64,000 nt of DNA from Janthinobacterium sp. B9-8 (GCF_000969645.2 NZ_CP014222.1:434001-498000); one strand, 5' to 3'; positions 1-8,689 are shown, numbered from the stretch's first letter. Translations and numbers: made by a program. Notes: generated by a model from the letters alone, not told the origin.

Positions 1-961
1 CCCAAATGGCACTAATAGCGCTGGCTTGGGCTCGCCACAGGCAAATTGCAGCAATACTTAGCATAAATAGGGTGCGTTGCGTGGGGATGGCCATCCCTGC
101 CAGCAGGCAATAGCAAAACGCGGTGATCACTCCGGCAATGAGTGCGGCACGTTGGGCGGCAAAGCGCGCAGCAAGCAGAGGAATGCGTCGCCAAAGCCCG
201 TTGCAGGTTGCGGCGGCCATCGCTGCGAGCAGGGTGATATGTAAGCCAGAAATACTGATTAAATGGGTCACGCCGGTTGCGGCAAAGCGTTGCCACTGCT
301 CAGGCAAAATGCCGCCCTGATCGCCTACAGTCAGCGCAATAATGACACCACGATAAGGTGCATCGGGCAGGGCATGGTGAATACGATCGCGTAAATGGGC
401 GCGTATCCGATGCAGCCCGGCGCTTTTTTCTGCAAGCAGCACGCCTGATTTAACTGTGCCTGTTGCTCCAATATCTTGCTGCAAAAACCAGCTTTCCAAA
501 TCAAAGCCACCGGGGTTGCTTTGTACGTGAACTTGCTTGAGTTTGACCAAAAACCGCCAATGTTCCCCTGCTTTAACCCGATCAGCCTGGCCGTACCATT
601 GCAATTGAATTTTGCCGGGTAAACGCGTATTAGTCGCATCAGGCTTAAATAAAAAGCGTGTACCAAAACGACTGGCTTGAGGCAAATCGCTCACAAAGCC
701 TGTTATCTCAATGACTTGCTGCTCAAGGACTGGATTGAGGCGATCTGCCATACGGATTTGCGCACGCCAATTGGCCCATGAGAAGCCGAGCGCTAGTAGG
801 CTGAGCATTAAAAATAGTTGAGGGAGCCGCCAGCGGCTGAGCAAAAAAAACAATGCTGCAATACTGAGCGCAGGCCAGAGCAGGGGCAAGCCGGGCTGGG
901 CTTGCAATAGGCAAACACCACAGATAAAGCTGGCAATCAGCAGTAGATAAGCAATCAGCAT
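1..961 (-). CDS. comEC: ComEC/Rec2 DNA uptake channel protein, N-terminal part (cut by window start)
   Basis: The reverse strand is open from an ATG at 961 to the window edge, giving about 320 residues of a family that usually has 750-800. Hydrophobic helices at the N-terminus are followed by a DUF4131 region with the typical NPGGFD motif. Near residues 210-240 comes the ComEC signature TVGDQGGILPEQW, then ATGVTHLISISGLHI. ComEC forms the inner-membrane channel that carries single-stranded DNA into the cytoplasm during natural transformation. The C-terminal membrane and metallo-beta-lactamase-like parts lie outside the window. No SD is obvious, but the protein begins like family members. Competence also needs type IV pili and ComEA, which are not in view. 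Confidence 0.9.
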   Translation of the reverse strand, partial: MLIAYLLLIASFICGVCLLQAQPGLPLLWPALSIAALFFLLSRWRLPQLFLMLSLLALGFSWANWRAQIRMADRLNPVLEQQVIEITGFVSDLPQASRFGTRFLFKPDATNTRLPGKIQLQWYGQADRVKAGEHWRFLVKLKQVHVQSNPGGFDLESWFLQQDIGATGTVKSGVLLAEKSAGLHRIRAHLRDRIHHALPDAPYRGVIIALTVGDQGGILPEQWQRFAATGVTHLISISGLHITLLAAMAAATCNGLWRRIPLLAARFAAQRAALIAGVITAFCYCLLAGMAIPTQRTLFMLSIAAICLWRAQASAISAIW

Positions 962-1143
962 AAATTAGCTTAGCAGCTGATTGCGATACTTTTACTTGAA
1001 AGCCTATCCGAGGAAGAGGGCGTGGTTAATTGATGAAACGCAAGCTGTGATTGTGGGCTTAAAGTCAGCCTGGCAATCGCTACTTCCATGACATAGTCTA
1101 TTGATTAAGCTGTCTATTGCAGCAGGGTCAAAGGAGTGCGGTT

Positions 1144-1800
1144 ATGTACCAACTGTATATCGGTAGCAAAAATTACTCATCATGGTCACTACGTCCCTGG
1201 ATATTGCTTAAGCACTTTAATATTGAATTTATCGAAATGAGTGCGCCGTTGGATGGCGAGCAAGCTTATCGGGAATACGTAGAAAACGGCTTGATTCCTT
1301 GTCTTTATGATAAGGAATTTAATGTCTGGGATTGCTTGGCGATTGCTGAATATTTAGCCGAAAGCTATCCACAAATGTGGCCCGAACATACAAGAGCCAG
1401 AGCCAGAGCGCGTTGTATTTCGGCTGAAATGCACTCGGGGTTTTCTAATTTACGTTGCGTATTACCCATGAATATTAAGCTTCGTGTACAAGGTGGCGAT
1501 TTAGCATTGAGTGCTAAACGCGATATTGAGCGAATTTGCAGCATTTGGCGTGAGGCTCGTCAATTAGCAGGAGCGGGCCCATATTTATTTGGTGCGTTTT
1601 CCATTGCCGACGCCATGTACGCACCCGTAGTCTGGCGCTTGCATTGCTACAACGTGCCCTTGCCTGATGATGCGGCAATTTACCGTGATGTCATGTTAGC
1701 GCACCCGGCAATGCAGGAGTGGGAGCGGGGCGCATTGGCTGAAACGTTGATATTGGCGCAAGAAGATATGCTGTCAGAAGCGTTTGGCGGGCGCAGGTAG
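1144..1800 (+). CDS. Glutathione S-transferase family protein
   Basis: This 218-residue protein has the two-domain GST layout. The thioredoxin-like N-terminal domain begins YIGSKNYSSWSLRPW, where the Ser-Ser-Trp segment holds the likely glutathione-activating serine. A GLIPCL cis-proline loop follows, then a WDCLAIAEYLAE glutathione-binding motif. The C-terminal half is the all-helical domain. An upstream in-frame start exists at 1117, but AAGGAG at 1131-1136 lies 7 bases before the ATG at 1144 and decides the start. The substrate is not predictable; this YSSWSLRPW subgroup is usually annotated only as GST. It stands alone, about 70 bases before a hydroxylase gene on the same strand. Confidence 0.88.
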   Translation: MYQLYIGSKNYSSWSLRPWILLKHFNIEFIEMSAPLDGEQAYREYVENGLIPCLYDKEFNVWDCLAIAEYLAESYPQMWPEHTRARARARCISAEMHSGFSNLRCVLPMNIKLRVQGGDLALSAKRDIERICSIWREARQLAGAGPYLFGAFSIADAMYAPVVWRLHCYNVPLPDDAAIYRDVMLAHPAMQEWERGALAETLILAQEDMLSEAFGGRR

Positions 1801-1870
1801 TTTGCACAATAGAGCGTGCTGGGCTTGCTTCGGGTTTCCAAAGCGCAAAGCGGCCTGATAAACTCCCGCC

Positions 1871-3046
1871 ATGGAAAATTTTGACGCAGATGTCATCATC
1901 GTTGGTGGTGGTTTAGTCGGCAGCGCCTTAGCTTTGGCGCTTAAAGACACCGCACTGACGGTTTTGTTAATAGAAGGCCGGCAACCCGCTTGGGATTGGC
2001 CTCAGGATTCCTGGGATCAACGTATCTACGCCATTAGCCGCGCAAGCCGGCAGATGTTGCAGCGTATTGGTGCATGGCAGCGTTTAGATGCCGATCGCTT
2101 GCAAGCCACCTCGTGTATGAAAATATTCGGCGATGCACATGGGATTTCCTTGCAATTTGATGCGCTTGAAGCGGGCGTTGATGAGCTGGCATTTATGCTG
2201 GAAAATCGCGAATTGCAAAAAGCGCTCTGGCATGGCCTGCAAGAATCTGCTCAGATTCATATCCGTACCCCCGCTAGCCCTATAAAGCTCACGACCGATC
2301 AAACGGGCGCAACACTGACGCTGGCTGATGGCCAACCCCTTCGTGCTCGCTTGGTGGTTGGTGCTGATGGAGCTAATTCATGGGTGCGAAGTCAGCTGGC
2401 CATTGAACCGCAGGTGATGCCATATCAGCAGTTTGGTGTGGTGGCTAATTTTGAGATTGAAAAGTCTCATCTGGGTGTGGCTCATCAATGGTTTATGCCT
2501 GATGGTGTGCTTGCATGGCTGCCGCTGGCTGGCCAGCGGATGTCGATGGTGTGGTCTTGTAGTGATGAAAAGCGGGCGGAACTTATGGCGCTTTCGCCTG
2601 CCGAATTATGCGAATGCGTTGCCGCTGCGGGTGGTGCTCGTCTCGGTGCTTTGCAATTGATCAGCGCAGCAGCTGCATTTCCTTTGCGATTAAATCATTT
2701 GCCTGAAACGGTGCGCGATAAAGTAGTGTTGATCGGCGATGCCGCTCATACTGTGCATCCTCTTGCCGGGCAGGGCGTTAATCTGGGCTTTGGCGATGTG
2801 GCCGAATTAGCTGCATTATTGGCCCAGGCACCGGTTAATCGTATTGGCGATTATTTGTTGCTGCGACGTTACGAGCGGGCTAGGCGTGAAGCGGTTTACA
2901 CCATGCAAGGTGTGTGTCATGGCTTGCAAAAGTTATTTAATAATACAAATCCCCTGCTTAAAACTTTGAGGAATCTGGGTTTAGGGGCCACTAATCAATT
3001 ACCATGGCTTAAAAGACAATTAATCCGCCATGCCATGGACGCCTGA
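1871..3046 (+). CDS. UbiH/UbiF/VisC/COQ6-family FAD-dependent hydroxylase
   Basis: This 391-residue flavoprotein has an N-terminal Rossmann GGGLVGSA motif at residues 12-19. It has the family-typical segment DQRIYAISRASRQML and the second FAD motif GDAAHTVHPLAGQGVNLGFG from about residue 290. Members hydroxylate the ubiquinone ring using NAD(P)H and O2 at the inner membrane. Which ring position this one modifies (UbiH-, UbiF-, UbiI- or UbiM-like) cannot be decided from the sequence alone, so no symbol is given. The dsbC gene starts 7 bases after its stop, so the two may be co-transcribed. Confidence 0.88.
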   Translation: MENFDADVIIVGGGLVGSALALALKDTALTVLLIEGRQPAWDWPQDSWDQRIYAISRASRQMLQRIGAWQRLDADRLQATSCMKIFGDAHGISLQFDALEAGVDELAFMLENRELQKALWHGLQESAQIHIRTPASPIKLTTDQTGATLTLADGQPLRARLVVGADGANSWVRSQLAIEPQVMPYQQFGVVANFEIEKSHLGVAHQWFMPDGVLAWLPLAGQRMSMVWSCSDEKRAELMALSPAELCECVAAAGGARLGALQLISAAAAFPLRLNHLPETVRDKVVLIGDAAHTVHPLAGQGVNLGFGDVAELAALLAQAPVNRIGDYLLLRRYERARREAVYTMQGVCHGLQKLFNNTNPLLKTLRNLGLGATNQLPWLKRQLIRHAMDA

Positions 3047-3053
3047 GGTTGTT

Positions 3054-3782
3054 ATGAATATGAAATCTGTGACTCGTATCTTGATTGCCAGCGGTTTTAT
3101 CGCTTTAACAGCATGCTCTGCATCTGCTGATAATTCGACTAATCAGCTTAAACAAAAATTGGCAAAGCAATTGCCAGGCCGTGAAATCACTTCGGTTAAT
3201 ACCACACCTATGAAAGGGATTTATGAAGTAGTGATTGGTAAACGCCAGATTGTGTATACCGATATCAAAGGTGAGTACATTTTAGCGGGTGATATGATTG
3301 ATCTGGCTAAAAAAAGCAGCCTGACTGAACAGCGCGCGGCTGAATTACAAAAAACCGACTTTAGCAAATTACCGCTGGAGCAGGCATTTAAAGACGTGCG
3401 TGGTAACGGTTCACGTGTTCTGGCCGTATTTTCTGATCCGGATTGCCCTTATTGCAAACGCTTAGAGCGCGAAAGCTTAAATGGCCTGACTAATGTCACG
3501 ATTTATACTTTCCTGATGCCTTTAAGCATTCACCCGGATGCAGAGCGTAAATCAAAAGTGATTTGGTGTGCTGCAGATAAACAAGCCGCCTGGAGCAATT
3601 TTATGCTTAAGGATCAAGCTCTGGATGGTAAGGCGGATTGTGAAAACCCAGTTGAAAAAAATATGAAACTGGCGGAAAGTTTGGGAATTACTGGCACGCC
3701 TGCGCTGATTTTTAAATCAGGTCAGATTGTATCGGGTGCGATTCCTAAAGAGCAGATTGAAGAATTACTCTCTGCTAAGTAA
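3054..3782 (+). CDS. dsbC: Thiol:disulfide interchange protein DsbC
   Basis: A periplasmic disulfide isomerase of 242 residues. The N-terminal signal sequence ends in LTAC, which looks like a lipobox, so the protein could be a lipoprotein rather than soluble; this is unusual for DsbC and uncertain. A DsbC-type dimerisation region (about residues 25-95) precedes a thioredoxin fold with the redox motif CPYC at 131-134 (E. coli has CGYC) and a cis-proline loop TGTPAL. It would shuffle wrong disulfides and be kept reduced by DsbD. A longer reading frame begins at 3030 inside the hydroxylase gene, but the ATG at 3054 follows a GAGG and starts the signal peptide. Confidence 0.88.
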   Translation: MNMKSVTRILIASGFIALTACSASADNSTNQLKQKLAKQLPGREITSVNTTPMKGIYEVVIGKRQIVYTDIKGEYILAGDMIDLAKKSSLTEQRAAELQKTDFSKLPLEQAFKDVRGNGSRVLAVFSDPDCPYCKRLERESLNGLTNVTIYTFLMPLSIHPDAERKSKVIWCAADKQAAWSNFMLKDQALDGKADCENPVEKNMKLAESLGITGTPALIFKSGQIVSGAIPKEQIEELLSAK

Positions 3783-3800
3783 TTTATGCCGGTCAATAAA

Positions 3801-3830
3801 AATAGCCAAGCGATGCTTGGCTATTTTTTT
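3801..3830 (+). terminator. Rho-independent terminator after dsbC
   Basis: A perfect 10-bp stem (3802-3811 with 3815-3824, GC-rich core AGCCAAGC) closes a 3-base loop and runs into a T tract. The mirror-image A run on the other side suggests it also terminates the convergent DUF3025 gene. Confidence 0.9.
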
Positions 3831-3838
3831 GAGTTATT

Positions 3839-4603
3839 CTATTGTTTAATTCTTTTTTGCCTGAAGTACTGCGTGTTGGCATAAAAATGATCGTCTTGCT
3901 CTGGCCACCATTGGGGAATGCCTAAGTAAGGCAGTGGCGGCAACTGGCGGGGTTTATGCAATTGATCATTATTTAAAAAGTGAGCTAATTCCTGATCAAG
4001 CAGCAGGCATTGCTCTGTGATTGATTTTTCAAAGAAATCAGGGCTCACTTTAATAGGCCAGCATTTGCCGCTTAAGCCTAAAAAGGGCGTAAGCAGATTT
4101 TCATAATTGGCATGGCCAAAGCAAACTGCATTGATTTTAATCCCCCAATCTGCTCGATGCGTATGAAATAAATCGTGCCATTGATGATCAATCAATAATT
4201 GCAAAAGCACATCATCGCAATAGGGCAGAATCAGCCCGCATTCATCCAGTAATGTTGCTGCATCACGAATGGGCCCGCGTGGGCGATCGGCAGCAAAATG
4301 TCGCATATGCAAGGCACTGATTGCACTTTTACTTTGTGGAAATGCACACCAGACCAGCGCATTAAAGCAATCGTGCCAGTTGTTTTCCCGAGTAGCGACC
4401 TGACCTTTTTGGGCGATTTCGATCTCGTAATAATCAGTGAGCACTTCAGGGGCTACAAAGCGAATGGCTAAGCCTTGCTGATTGCGGGCAGGCGGGCCAA
4501 TGGCATCCCAGTCTGCATGACTGGGAAAATGCTCAAATTGTTTAATGAGTCTAAGCAACGGTGCATAGGGTGCTTGCCGGGAGAAAAAATCAATTGGCCA
4601 CAT
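3839..4603 (-). CDS. DUF3025 domain-containing protein
   Basis: A 254-residue cytoplasmic protein with no signal peptide or membrane helix. It carries the features of DUF3025: NNWHDCFNALVWCAFP followed by an H-rich stretch, RDAATLLDECGLILP, and a C-terminal PLPYLGIPQWWPEQD segment. The family is common in beta- and gammaproteobacteria and has no established function. Conserved His, Asp and Cys residues hint at an enzyme or metal site, which is inference only. The ATG at 4603 is the only sensible start. It converges on dsbC and shares the bidirectional terminator. Confidence 0.82.
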   Translation of the reverse strand: MWPIDFFSRQAPYAPLLRLIKQFEHFPSHADWDAIGPPARNQQGLAIRFVAPEVLTDYYEIEIAQKGQVATRENNWHDCFNALVWCAFPQSKSAISALHMRHFAADRPRGPIRDAATLLDECGLILPYCDDVLLQLLIDHQWHDLFHTHRADWGIKINAVCFGHANYENLLTPFLGLSGKCWPIKVSPDFFEKSITEQCLLLDQELAHFLNNDQLHKPRQLPPLPYLGIPQWWPEQDDHFYANTQYFRQKRIKQ

Positions 4604-4663
4604 AGATATCGATTAGGTACGGCTGCAAAAAAGTGAGCGGATTAAAACACAAGTCATTAAAAG

Positions 4664-4690
4664 AACAAAGCCGCACAGGGCGGCTTTGTT
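4664..4690 (-). terminator. Terminator-like hairpin downstream of tpx
   Basis: An 11-bp perfect stem (4664-4674 with 4680-4690, core AAAGCCGC) with a 5-base loop lies about 60 bases after the tpx stop. On the minus strand it is followed by a short, interrupted T run (CTTTT), so termination may be modest. Confidence 0.65.
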
Positions 4691-4750
4691 GATTATTGCA
4701 GCAAGTACAGTGAGGCAGAACGGCTATTGCCCTGCTTGTTTTGCAATTTT

Positions 4751-5248
4751 TTACAGCGCAGCAAGCGCTACTGCGTAGTTTGGCTCTTCTTTGATTTCAG
4801 AAACCAATTCTGCATGCAGGACTTGATTGTTTTCATCAAGCACGACAACGGCGCGGGCAGATACGCCAGCTAGCGGGCCGCTGATGATTTCAACGCCGTA
4901 GTGGCTTAAGAATTCACGACCACGCATGGTGGATAAGCTGATGACGTTTTCTAAGCCTTCAGCACCGCAAAAACGGCTTTGTGCAAAAGGCAAATCAGCG
5001 GAGATGCATAGCACTACCGCGTTTTCTAAGCTAGAAGCCGTTTCGTTAAAGCGACGAACCGAAGCTGCACATACACCGGTATCTACGCTTGGGAAAATAT
5101 TTAGGATTTTTCTTTTGCCTGCAAAAGTAGCGAGTGTGGCATCGGATAAATCCTTTGCAACAAGGCTGAAGTCTGGTGCCGTATCGCCCACTTTAGGGAA
5201 AGAACCTTTGATTTCGATGGCGTTGCCGCCAAGAGTCACTGCAGACAT
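4751..5248 (-). CDS. tpx: Thiol peroxidase (atypical 2-Cys peroxiredoxin)
   Basis: A 165-residue Tpx that reduces H2O2 and alkyl hydroperoxides using thioredoxin. The peroxidatic cysteine is C60 in SVDTGVC, with the supporting T57. The resolving cysteine is C94 in SRFC, and the active-site arginine is R132 in VSARAV. All catalytic residues are present and the length is standard. The open frame extends upstream to 5323, but the ATG at 5248 has a GGAG about 6 bases before it and matches the family N-terminus ([15 protein letters not shown]). A degenerate paralogue lies just upstream. A 13-bp palindrome at 5287-5299 sits in the likely promoter. Confidence 0.95.
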   Translation of the reverse strand: MSAVTLGGNAIEIKGSFPKVGDTAPDFSLVAKDLSDATLATFAGKRKILNIFPSVDTGVCAASVRRFNETASSLENAVVLCISADLPFAQSRFCGAEGLENVISLSTMRGREFLSHYGVEIISGPLAGVSARAVVVLDENNQVLHAELVSEIKEEPNYAVALAAL

Positions 5249-5286
5249 AGAGATCTCCGTTTTGTGGCTATTAGTGTATTCATTAC

Positions 5287-5299
5287 GATAACAATTATC
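5287..5299. promoter_or_regulatory. Palindrome in the tpx upstream region (possible operator)
   Basis: GATAA and TTATC arms with a 3-base centre lie about 40-50 bases upstream of the tpx start. The minus strand also reads ATAG-N7-TTAT here, one mismatch from an OxyR half-pattern (ATAG-N7-CTAT). It resembles pieces of both Fur and OxyR sites but matches neither fully. Confidence 0.25.
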
Positions 5300-5402
5300 T
5301 ATTGTGAAGGCGCTCAATAGCAAGCTTTAAGAGCATAGGGCTGCAATATGACAAGCGTTTAAATTAAGATGCTATTTACTTCTGGAGCAGGTTTATAGGC
5401 TG

Positions 5403-5987
5403 CTAGATGCTTGGATCGTAGCGCTCTAATTGCGCAATTTGCTCGGCATCATCAATGATTTCTTCTTCCGCTTCTTCTTCAATGGGCGGGAATAAACATT
5501 CAGCCATCGTGCCGTAATCGGGCTCAAAGCTCAGATCAGAGACTAACTCGCTATACATCACGATATCCGCAGCGTTCACGCCAATCAGCGCAGTGGCCAT
5601 AAAACCAGAAAGCGGGATATCGGTAATCATCACGCCATAATCTTTGTGAAAATCCCGGCCACGTAGCGTGCATAGGAGTTGCACCCGGCGAAAGCGCTCT
5701 TGTTCCATCGCCCGGCTTAAGGCGTAAGGAGTGTCAACAGAAATCACTAAGATGGCACAATCCGGCCAGTCTACGGACAGGCGCTCCAGCTGGCGGGCAA
5801 TGATAAGGCCAATTGCGCTGTCAATACTGGGGATGACCGCGATTACTTTGGGCTTGCCCGCAAAGCGTGATAGGGGAACGTCGATCATGCCTGAATCGAC
5901 GAGCAAAAAGCTGTGGGCATATTCGCCTACAACGGGGAAATGGCCCCCAACATTAATTTCAGTATGGTTTAACAAAATAGTAGCCAT
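5403..5987 (-). CDS. Tpx-like paralogue lacking the peroxidase catalytic residues
   Basis: A 194-residue protein colinear with the neighbouring Tpx over its first 165 or so residues: similar N-terminus, FAGKPKVIAVIPSID for [15 protein letters not shown], and LRGRDFHKDYGV for [12 protein letters not shown]. The peroxidatic motif TGVC is replaced by SAIG, the resolving cysteine by methionine (SRAM), and the active-site Arg by Thr (MATALI). It therefore should not be a peroxidase. An acidic tail (EEEAEEEIIDDAE) extends the C-terminus. The frame is intact, which argues for a retained function, perhaps as a regulator or partner of Tpx (inference). The ATG at 5987 fits the family start; an ATG at 5999 is also possible. 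Confidence 0.85.
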   Translation of the reverse strand: MATILLNHTEINVGGHFPVVGEYAHSFLLVDSGMIDVPLSRFAGKPKVIAVIPSIDSAIGLIIARQLERLSVDWPDCAILVISVDTPYALSRAMEQERFRRVQLLCTLRGRDFHKDYGVMITDIPLSGFMATALIGVNAADIVMYSELVSDLSFEPDYGTMAECLFPPIEEEAEEEIIDDAEQIAQLERYDPSI

Positions 5988-6052
5988 GACCGATCCCATG
6001 CATTGATTGAGTGATATAGATTAGTTTTAAATATCCGGTCTTGCTATCAAAG

Positions 6053-7069
6053 CTAAGGGTAAAACCAATAGATGGAGTAAGCCGTGGAGTGCAGCTCGCC
6101 TAAATCGATTTGTAAAAAGGCACGTAAATCGTCTTGGGCATCAAACTTCAGGCGTCTTTTATCGGCAGCACTCAGGTATTCGCTTGGCTTAAATACTTTT
6201 TTGAGTACGATGCGCTCTTGATCATCGGTCAGCGTGACTTCCAGCATGGGCAGGGCTTGCTCGTACTGAGCCAGGTTTCGCAAGGTGGCATTCAGTTGAA
6301 TAATATTGGGAAACTCGGGCACATAGCTAAGCTCCGACCATTCAGAGCGCAGCATTTCTGCATTCTCAGGCAGCGGCATAGTGCAGCCCAGCGCTTGGCA
6401 GGCAAGGATAAGCTTGGGCCGTAGCCAAGGAAACTCCATCGAAATTTGCGTGCGCTGCTGATAACCCAGTTGCGCTATAAAGCTGAGCATCAGAATAATA
6501 CTTATCCCGATCAATAGAGCTTGCCATTTGGAGCGGGGTGGCGGCTCAAGTAAGCCCTCTTCGTCGCCCGTATAAATGGGGCGATAATCGTGATGGCTTT
6601 CTTCAGAGGGATGGCTTTCTTCAATTGGAGCAGCCGGTTTACTCACTGGCTCTGGCGGTGCTTTGATTTCAATTTCAATCACCGGTCCGTGGTTGTCGGA
6701 GGCTGTGATATCAAAATCAACTTCAATCTGTGGTGCGGGGTCGGGCACGATGCGCTTGGGCCGCGTTACCGGCGGTGCCGGGCAGGCTATAGCAGGGCTT
6801 GGCGGCGCTGCAGCTAGTGGCTTGGCAGCTTCGCTTGATACATTGGCTGCGGGCGCAACTGCTGTGATGATCTGTGCAGCCTGTGGCTTTGCAGTAGCCA
6901 TAATGGGCGTGCTGATCGTTTCTGCGATCTGCTCGCTTTCAATGCATTCTTTGGCATTAAAGACAAAGGCGCAGCGCCCACAGCGAACCTTGCCGCGGTG
7001 GGCTTGCAACTGCGCTTCCGTTACGCGAAAAGCGGTTTGGCAGTTTGGGCAACGGGTAATATCGTTCAT
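6053..7069 (-). CDS. DUF3426 zinc-ribbon membrane protein (MJ0042 motif)
   Basis: A 338-residue protein. An N-terminal zinc ribbon has four cysteines (C7, C10, C30, C33; CPNC and CGRC) of the MJ0042 type. A long Pro/Ala/Glu-rich linker follows, then one membrane helix at about 182-204 and a C-terminal DUF3426 domain that should lie in the periplasm. The function of the family is not established; in betaproteobacteria it regularly sits beside prmA, as here. Its ATG directly follows the prmA stop with no intervening base, so it is probably translated from the prmA transcript. The cytoplasmic zinc ribbon could bind nucleic acid or protein. Confidence 0.88.
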   Translation of the reverse strand: MNDITRCPNCQTAFRVTEAQLQAHRGKVRCGRCAFVFNAKECIESEQIAETISTPIMATAKPQAAQIITAVAPAANVSSEAAKPLAAAPPSPAIACPAPPVTRPKRIVPDPAPQIEVDFDITASDNHGPVIEIEIKAPPEPVSKPAAPIEESHPSEESHHDYRPIYTGDEEGLLEPPPRSKWQALLIGISIILMLSFIAQLGYQQRTQISMEFPWLRPKLILACQALGCTMPLPENAEMLRSEWSELSYVPEFPNIIQLNATLRNLAQYEQALPMLEVTLTDDQERIVLKKVFKPSEYLSAADKRRLKFDAQDDLRAFLQIDLGELHSTAYSIYWFYP

Positions 7070-7957
7070 TTATTTACGAATACCGGATAAGCAGACCCAG
7101 CCGTCTTCAATTTGCGGCGCATTCATGGCAAACCACTGGCTGTAAATGGCGATCACTTCATCTGCCTGCTCGGCTAGAATGCCCGATAAAGCGATGCGGC
7201 CAGCTGTTTTTACTTTTGCAGCCAGCATAGGCGCTAAGGCTTTGAGAGGATTAGTCAGAATATTGGCAATCACCACATCATAAGTGTCTGCTGGCTCTGC
7301 ATCGGGTAAGTAAAACTGCACTTCAACCGCATTTTGCTCCGCATTTTGTCTTGATGCGGTCATCGCTTGTGGATCGATATCGACCCCTGCCGCAGAAGCG
7401 GCTCCAAGCTTCATACCCGCAATGGCTAAAATTCCAGAGCCACAACCGTAATCCAGCAGCTTTTCACCGCCAGCAAGATGGCTATCCAGCCATTTTAAGC
7501 AAAGGCGTGTCGTCGGATGGCTGCCCGTGCCAAAAGCCAGGCCCGGATCGAGCTGAATGCTGATTGCGCCTGCATCAGGGCATTCATGCCAGGTAGGGGT
7601 AATCCAGAGGCGATCAGAAATGGCAATCGGATTAAATTGTGATTGGGTGAGACGCACCCAGTCTTGCTCTTCGACACGCACCACATCGTAGGGCGGGACG
7701 GCTAATTTCAATGTATTACTTGCTGCCGTGACAATCAGGCGGGTATCAATGTCTTCGTCAAACAGGGCGAGCACCACGCTGTTTTCCCACATCTGATCGA
7801 CCGGCTCACCCGGCTCGCCAAAGATCGGCTTTTCTGCGTCGGTGCCCGCGGCAGCGTCTTCCACGCTGACAGACAACGCACCTAGATCAAAAAGTGCGTC
7901 AGAAAAGCGTTCAGCTTGGGATGATTCAGTGGTGATGCGTAGTTCTTGCCAGGGCAT
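7070..7957 (-). CDS. prmA: Ribosomal protein L11 methyltransferase
   Basis: A 295-residue SAM-dependent methyltransferase that trimethylates ribosomal protein L11. A PrmA-type N-terminal substrate-recognition domain (starts MPWQELRI) leads into the Rossmann fold with SAM motif I LDYGCGSGILAI at about 166-177 and the catalytic-loop motif VIANILTNPL. PDAGAISIQLDPGLAFGTGSHPTT-like sequence just before the SAM domain is diagnostic (key part FGTGSHPTT). It is first in an apparent minus-strand run followed by the DUF3426 gene. Often accB-accC lie upstream in related genomes; they are not upstream here. Confidence 0.95.
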   Translation of the reverse strand: MPWQELRITTESSQAERFSDALFDLGALSVSVEDAAAGTDAEKPIFGEPGEPVDQMWENSVVLALFDEDIDTRLIVTAASNTLKLAVPPYDVVRVEEQDWVRLTQSQFNPIAISDRLWITPTWHECPDAGAISIQLDPGLAFGTGSHPTTRLCLKWLDSHLAGGEKLLDYGCGSGILAIAGMKLGAASAAGVDIDPQAMTASRQNAEQNAVEVQFYLPDAEPADTYDVVIANILTNPLKALAPMLAAKVKTAGRIALSGILAEQADEVIAIYSQWFAMNAPQIEDGWVCLSGIRK

Positions 7958-8164
7958 TTTGCTTACCTAATAGAGATTCTCGGCGGTATTGTCGCATTCC
8001 CGCCTTCTTTTGAGAACGTTTTTGCGGTGTTCTGGTGATTATAGCGCCCCTGCAAAGCGCAAATAAGGGCTTGTTAGTATTTTGCAGGGCGCATCAGGCT
8101 GGCTTTTATTTAGGAAGCACAAGGCTTAAACCTTATTCAGGCTTTCCCTAGGCTTATTTAAATA

Positions 8165-8178
8165 TTGATATGGCTCAA
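8165..8178. promoter_or_regulatory. FNR/CRP-like box upstream of bacteriohemerythrin
   Basis: TTGAT-N4-CTCAA differs from the FNR consensus TTGAT-N4-ATCAA at one base. It is the core of a perfect 10-bp inverted repeat (8159-8168 with 8175-8184). It lies about 60 bases before the start codon, a suitable place for an oxygen-responsive regulator. Confidence 0.5.
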
Positions 8179-8236
8179 TATTTAGATGACATTTTATCTG
8201 CAAAATTCTTTCTAAATAGTCAGGGAGAGACGCGAA

Positions 8237-8689
8237 ATGTCAGTATTTTTTGAGTGGAACGATGAGCTGTCGGTCGGTATTCAGGAAATTGATGAGCAAC
8301 ACAAGGTGTTGATCGATTTACTTAATGAGCTACATGATGCCATTCGCTTACATCATGGCAGCGAGGCATCGGTGCTTATTCTGGGGCGTCTTGCCGATTA
8401 CACAAGAACTCATTTCACAGTGGAAGAAAGCCTGATGCGTATTTTAGGCTACCCCGATTACGATGCACATAAGCAACATCACGAAGATTTAATAAAGCAA
8501 ATGAATGGCTTGCAAGCTCGCCTGGCAGGGGGCGAGGCGGTTACTTTTGAATTGATGCATTTTTTAAGAAACTGGCTGACCAATCATATTATGGAAGGCG
8601 ATAAGCGTTATACCGAGCATTTTTTATCCCGCGGAGCACAAGCAACCTGGCATAAAAAAAGCTGGCTGGAGCGTTTCTGGGCCAAGTGA
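8237..8689 (+). CDS. Bacteriohemerythrin
   Basis: A 150-residue single-domain hemerythrin that should bind O2 reversibly at a non-haem di-iron site. The family ligand pattern is present: W7-N in the N-terminal WND motif, H22 in IDEQHKVLIDLLNELH, then THFTVEESLM (His and Glu), DAHKQHHEDL, and LTNHIMEGDKRY (His and Asp). A GGGAGAG lies about 10 bases before the ATG. It may supply or buffer oxygen, or deliver it to enzymes; motile microaerobic bacteria often have such proteins. The FNR-like palindrome upstream suggests oxygen-dependent expression. It is monocistronic as far as can be seen. Confidence 0.93.
   Translation: MSVFFEWNDELSVGIQEIDEQHKVLIDLLNELHDAIRLHHGSEASVLILGRLADYTRTHFTVEESLMRILGYPDYDAHKQHHEDLIKQMNGLQARLAGGEAVTFELMHFLRNWLTNHIMEGDKRYTEHFLSRGAQATWHKKSWLERFWAK

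Noticed and set aside
331-914. Reverse-strand frames inside the first kilobase
   Set aside because: They lie in other frames of the long comEC frame, which has clear family motifs.
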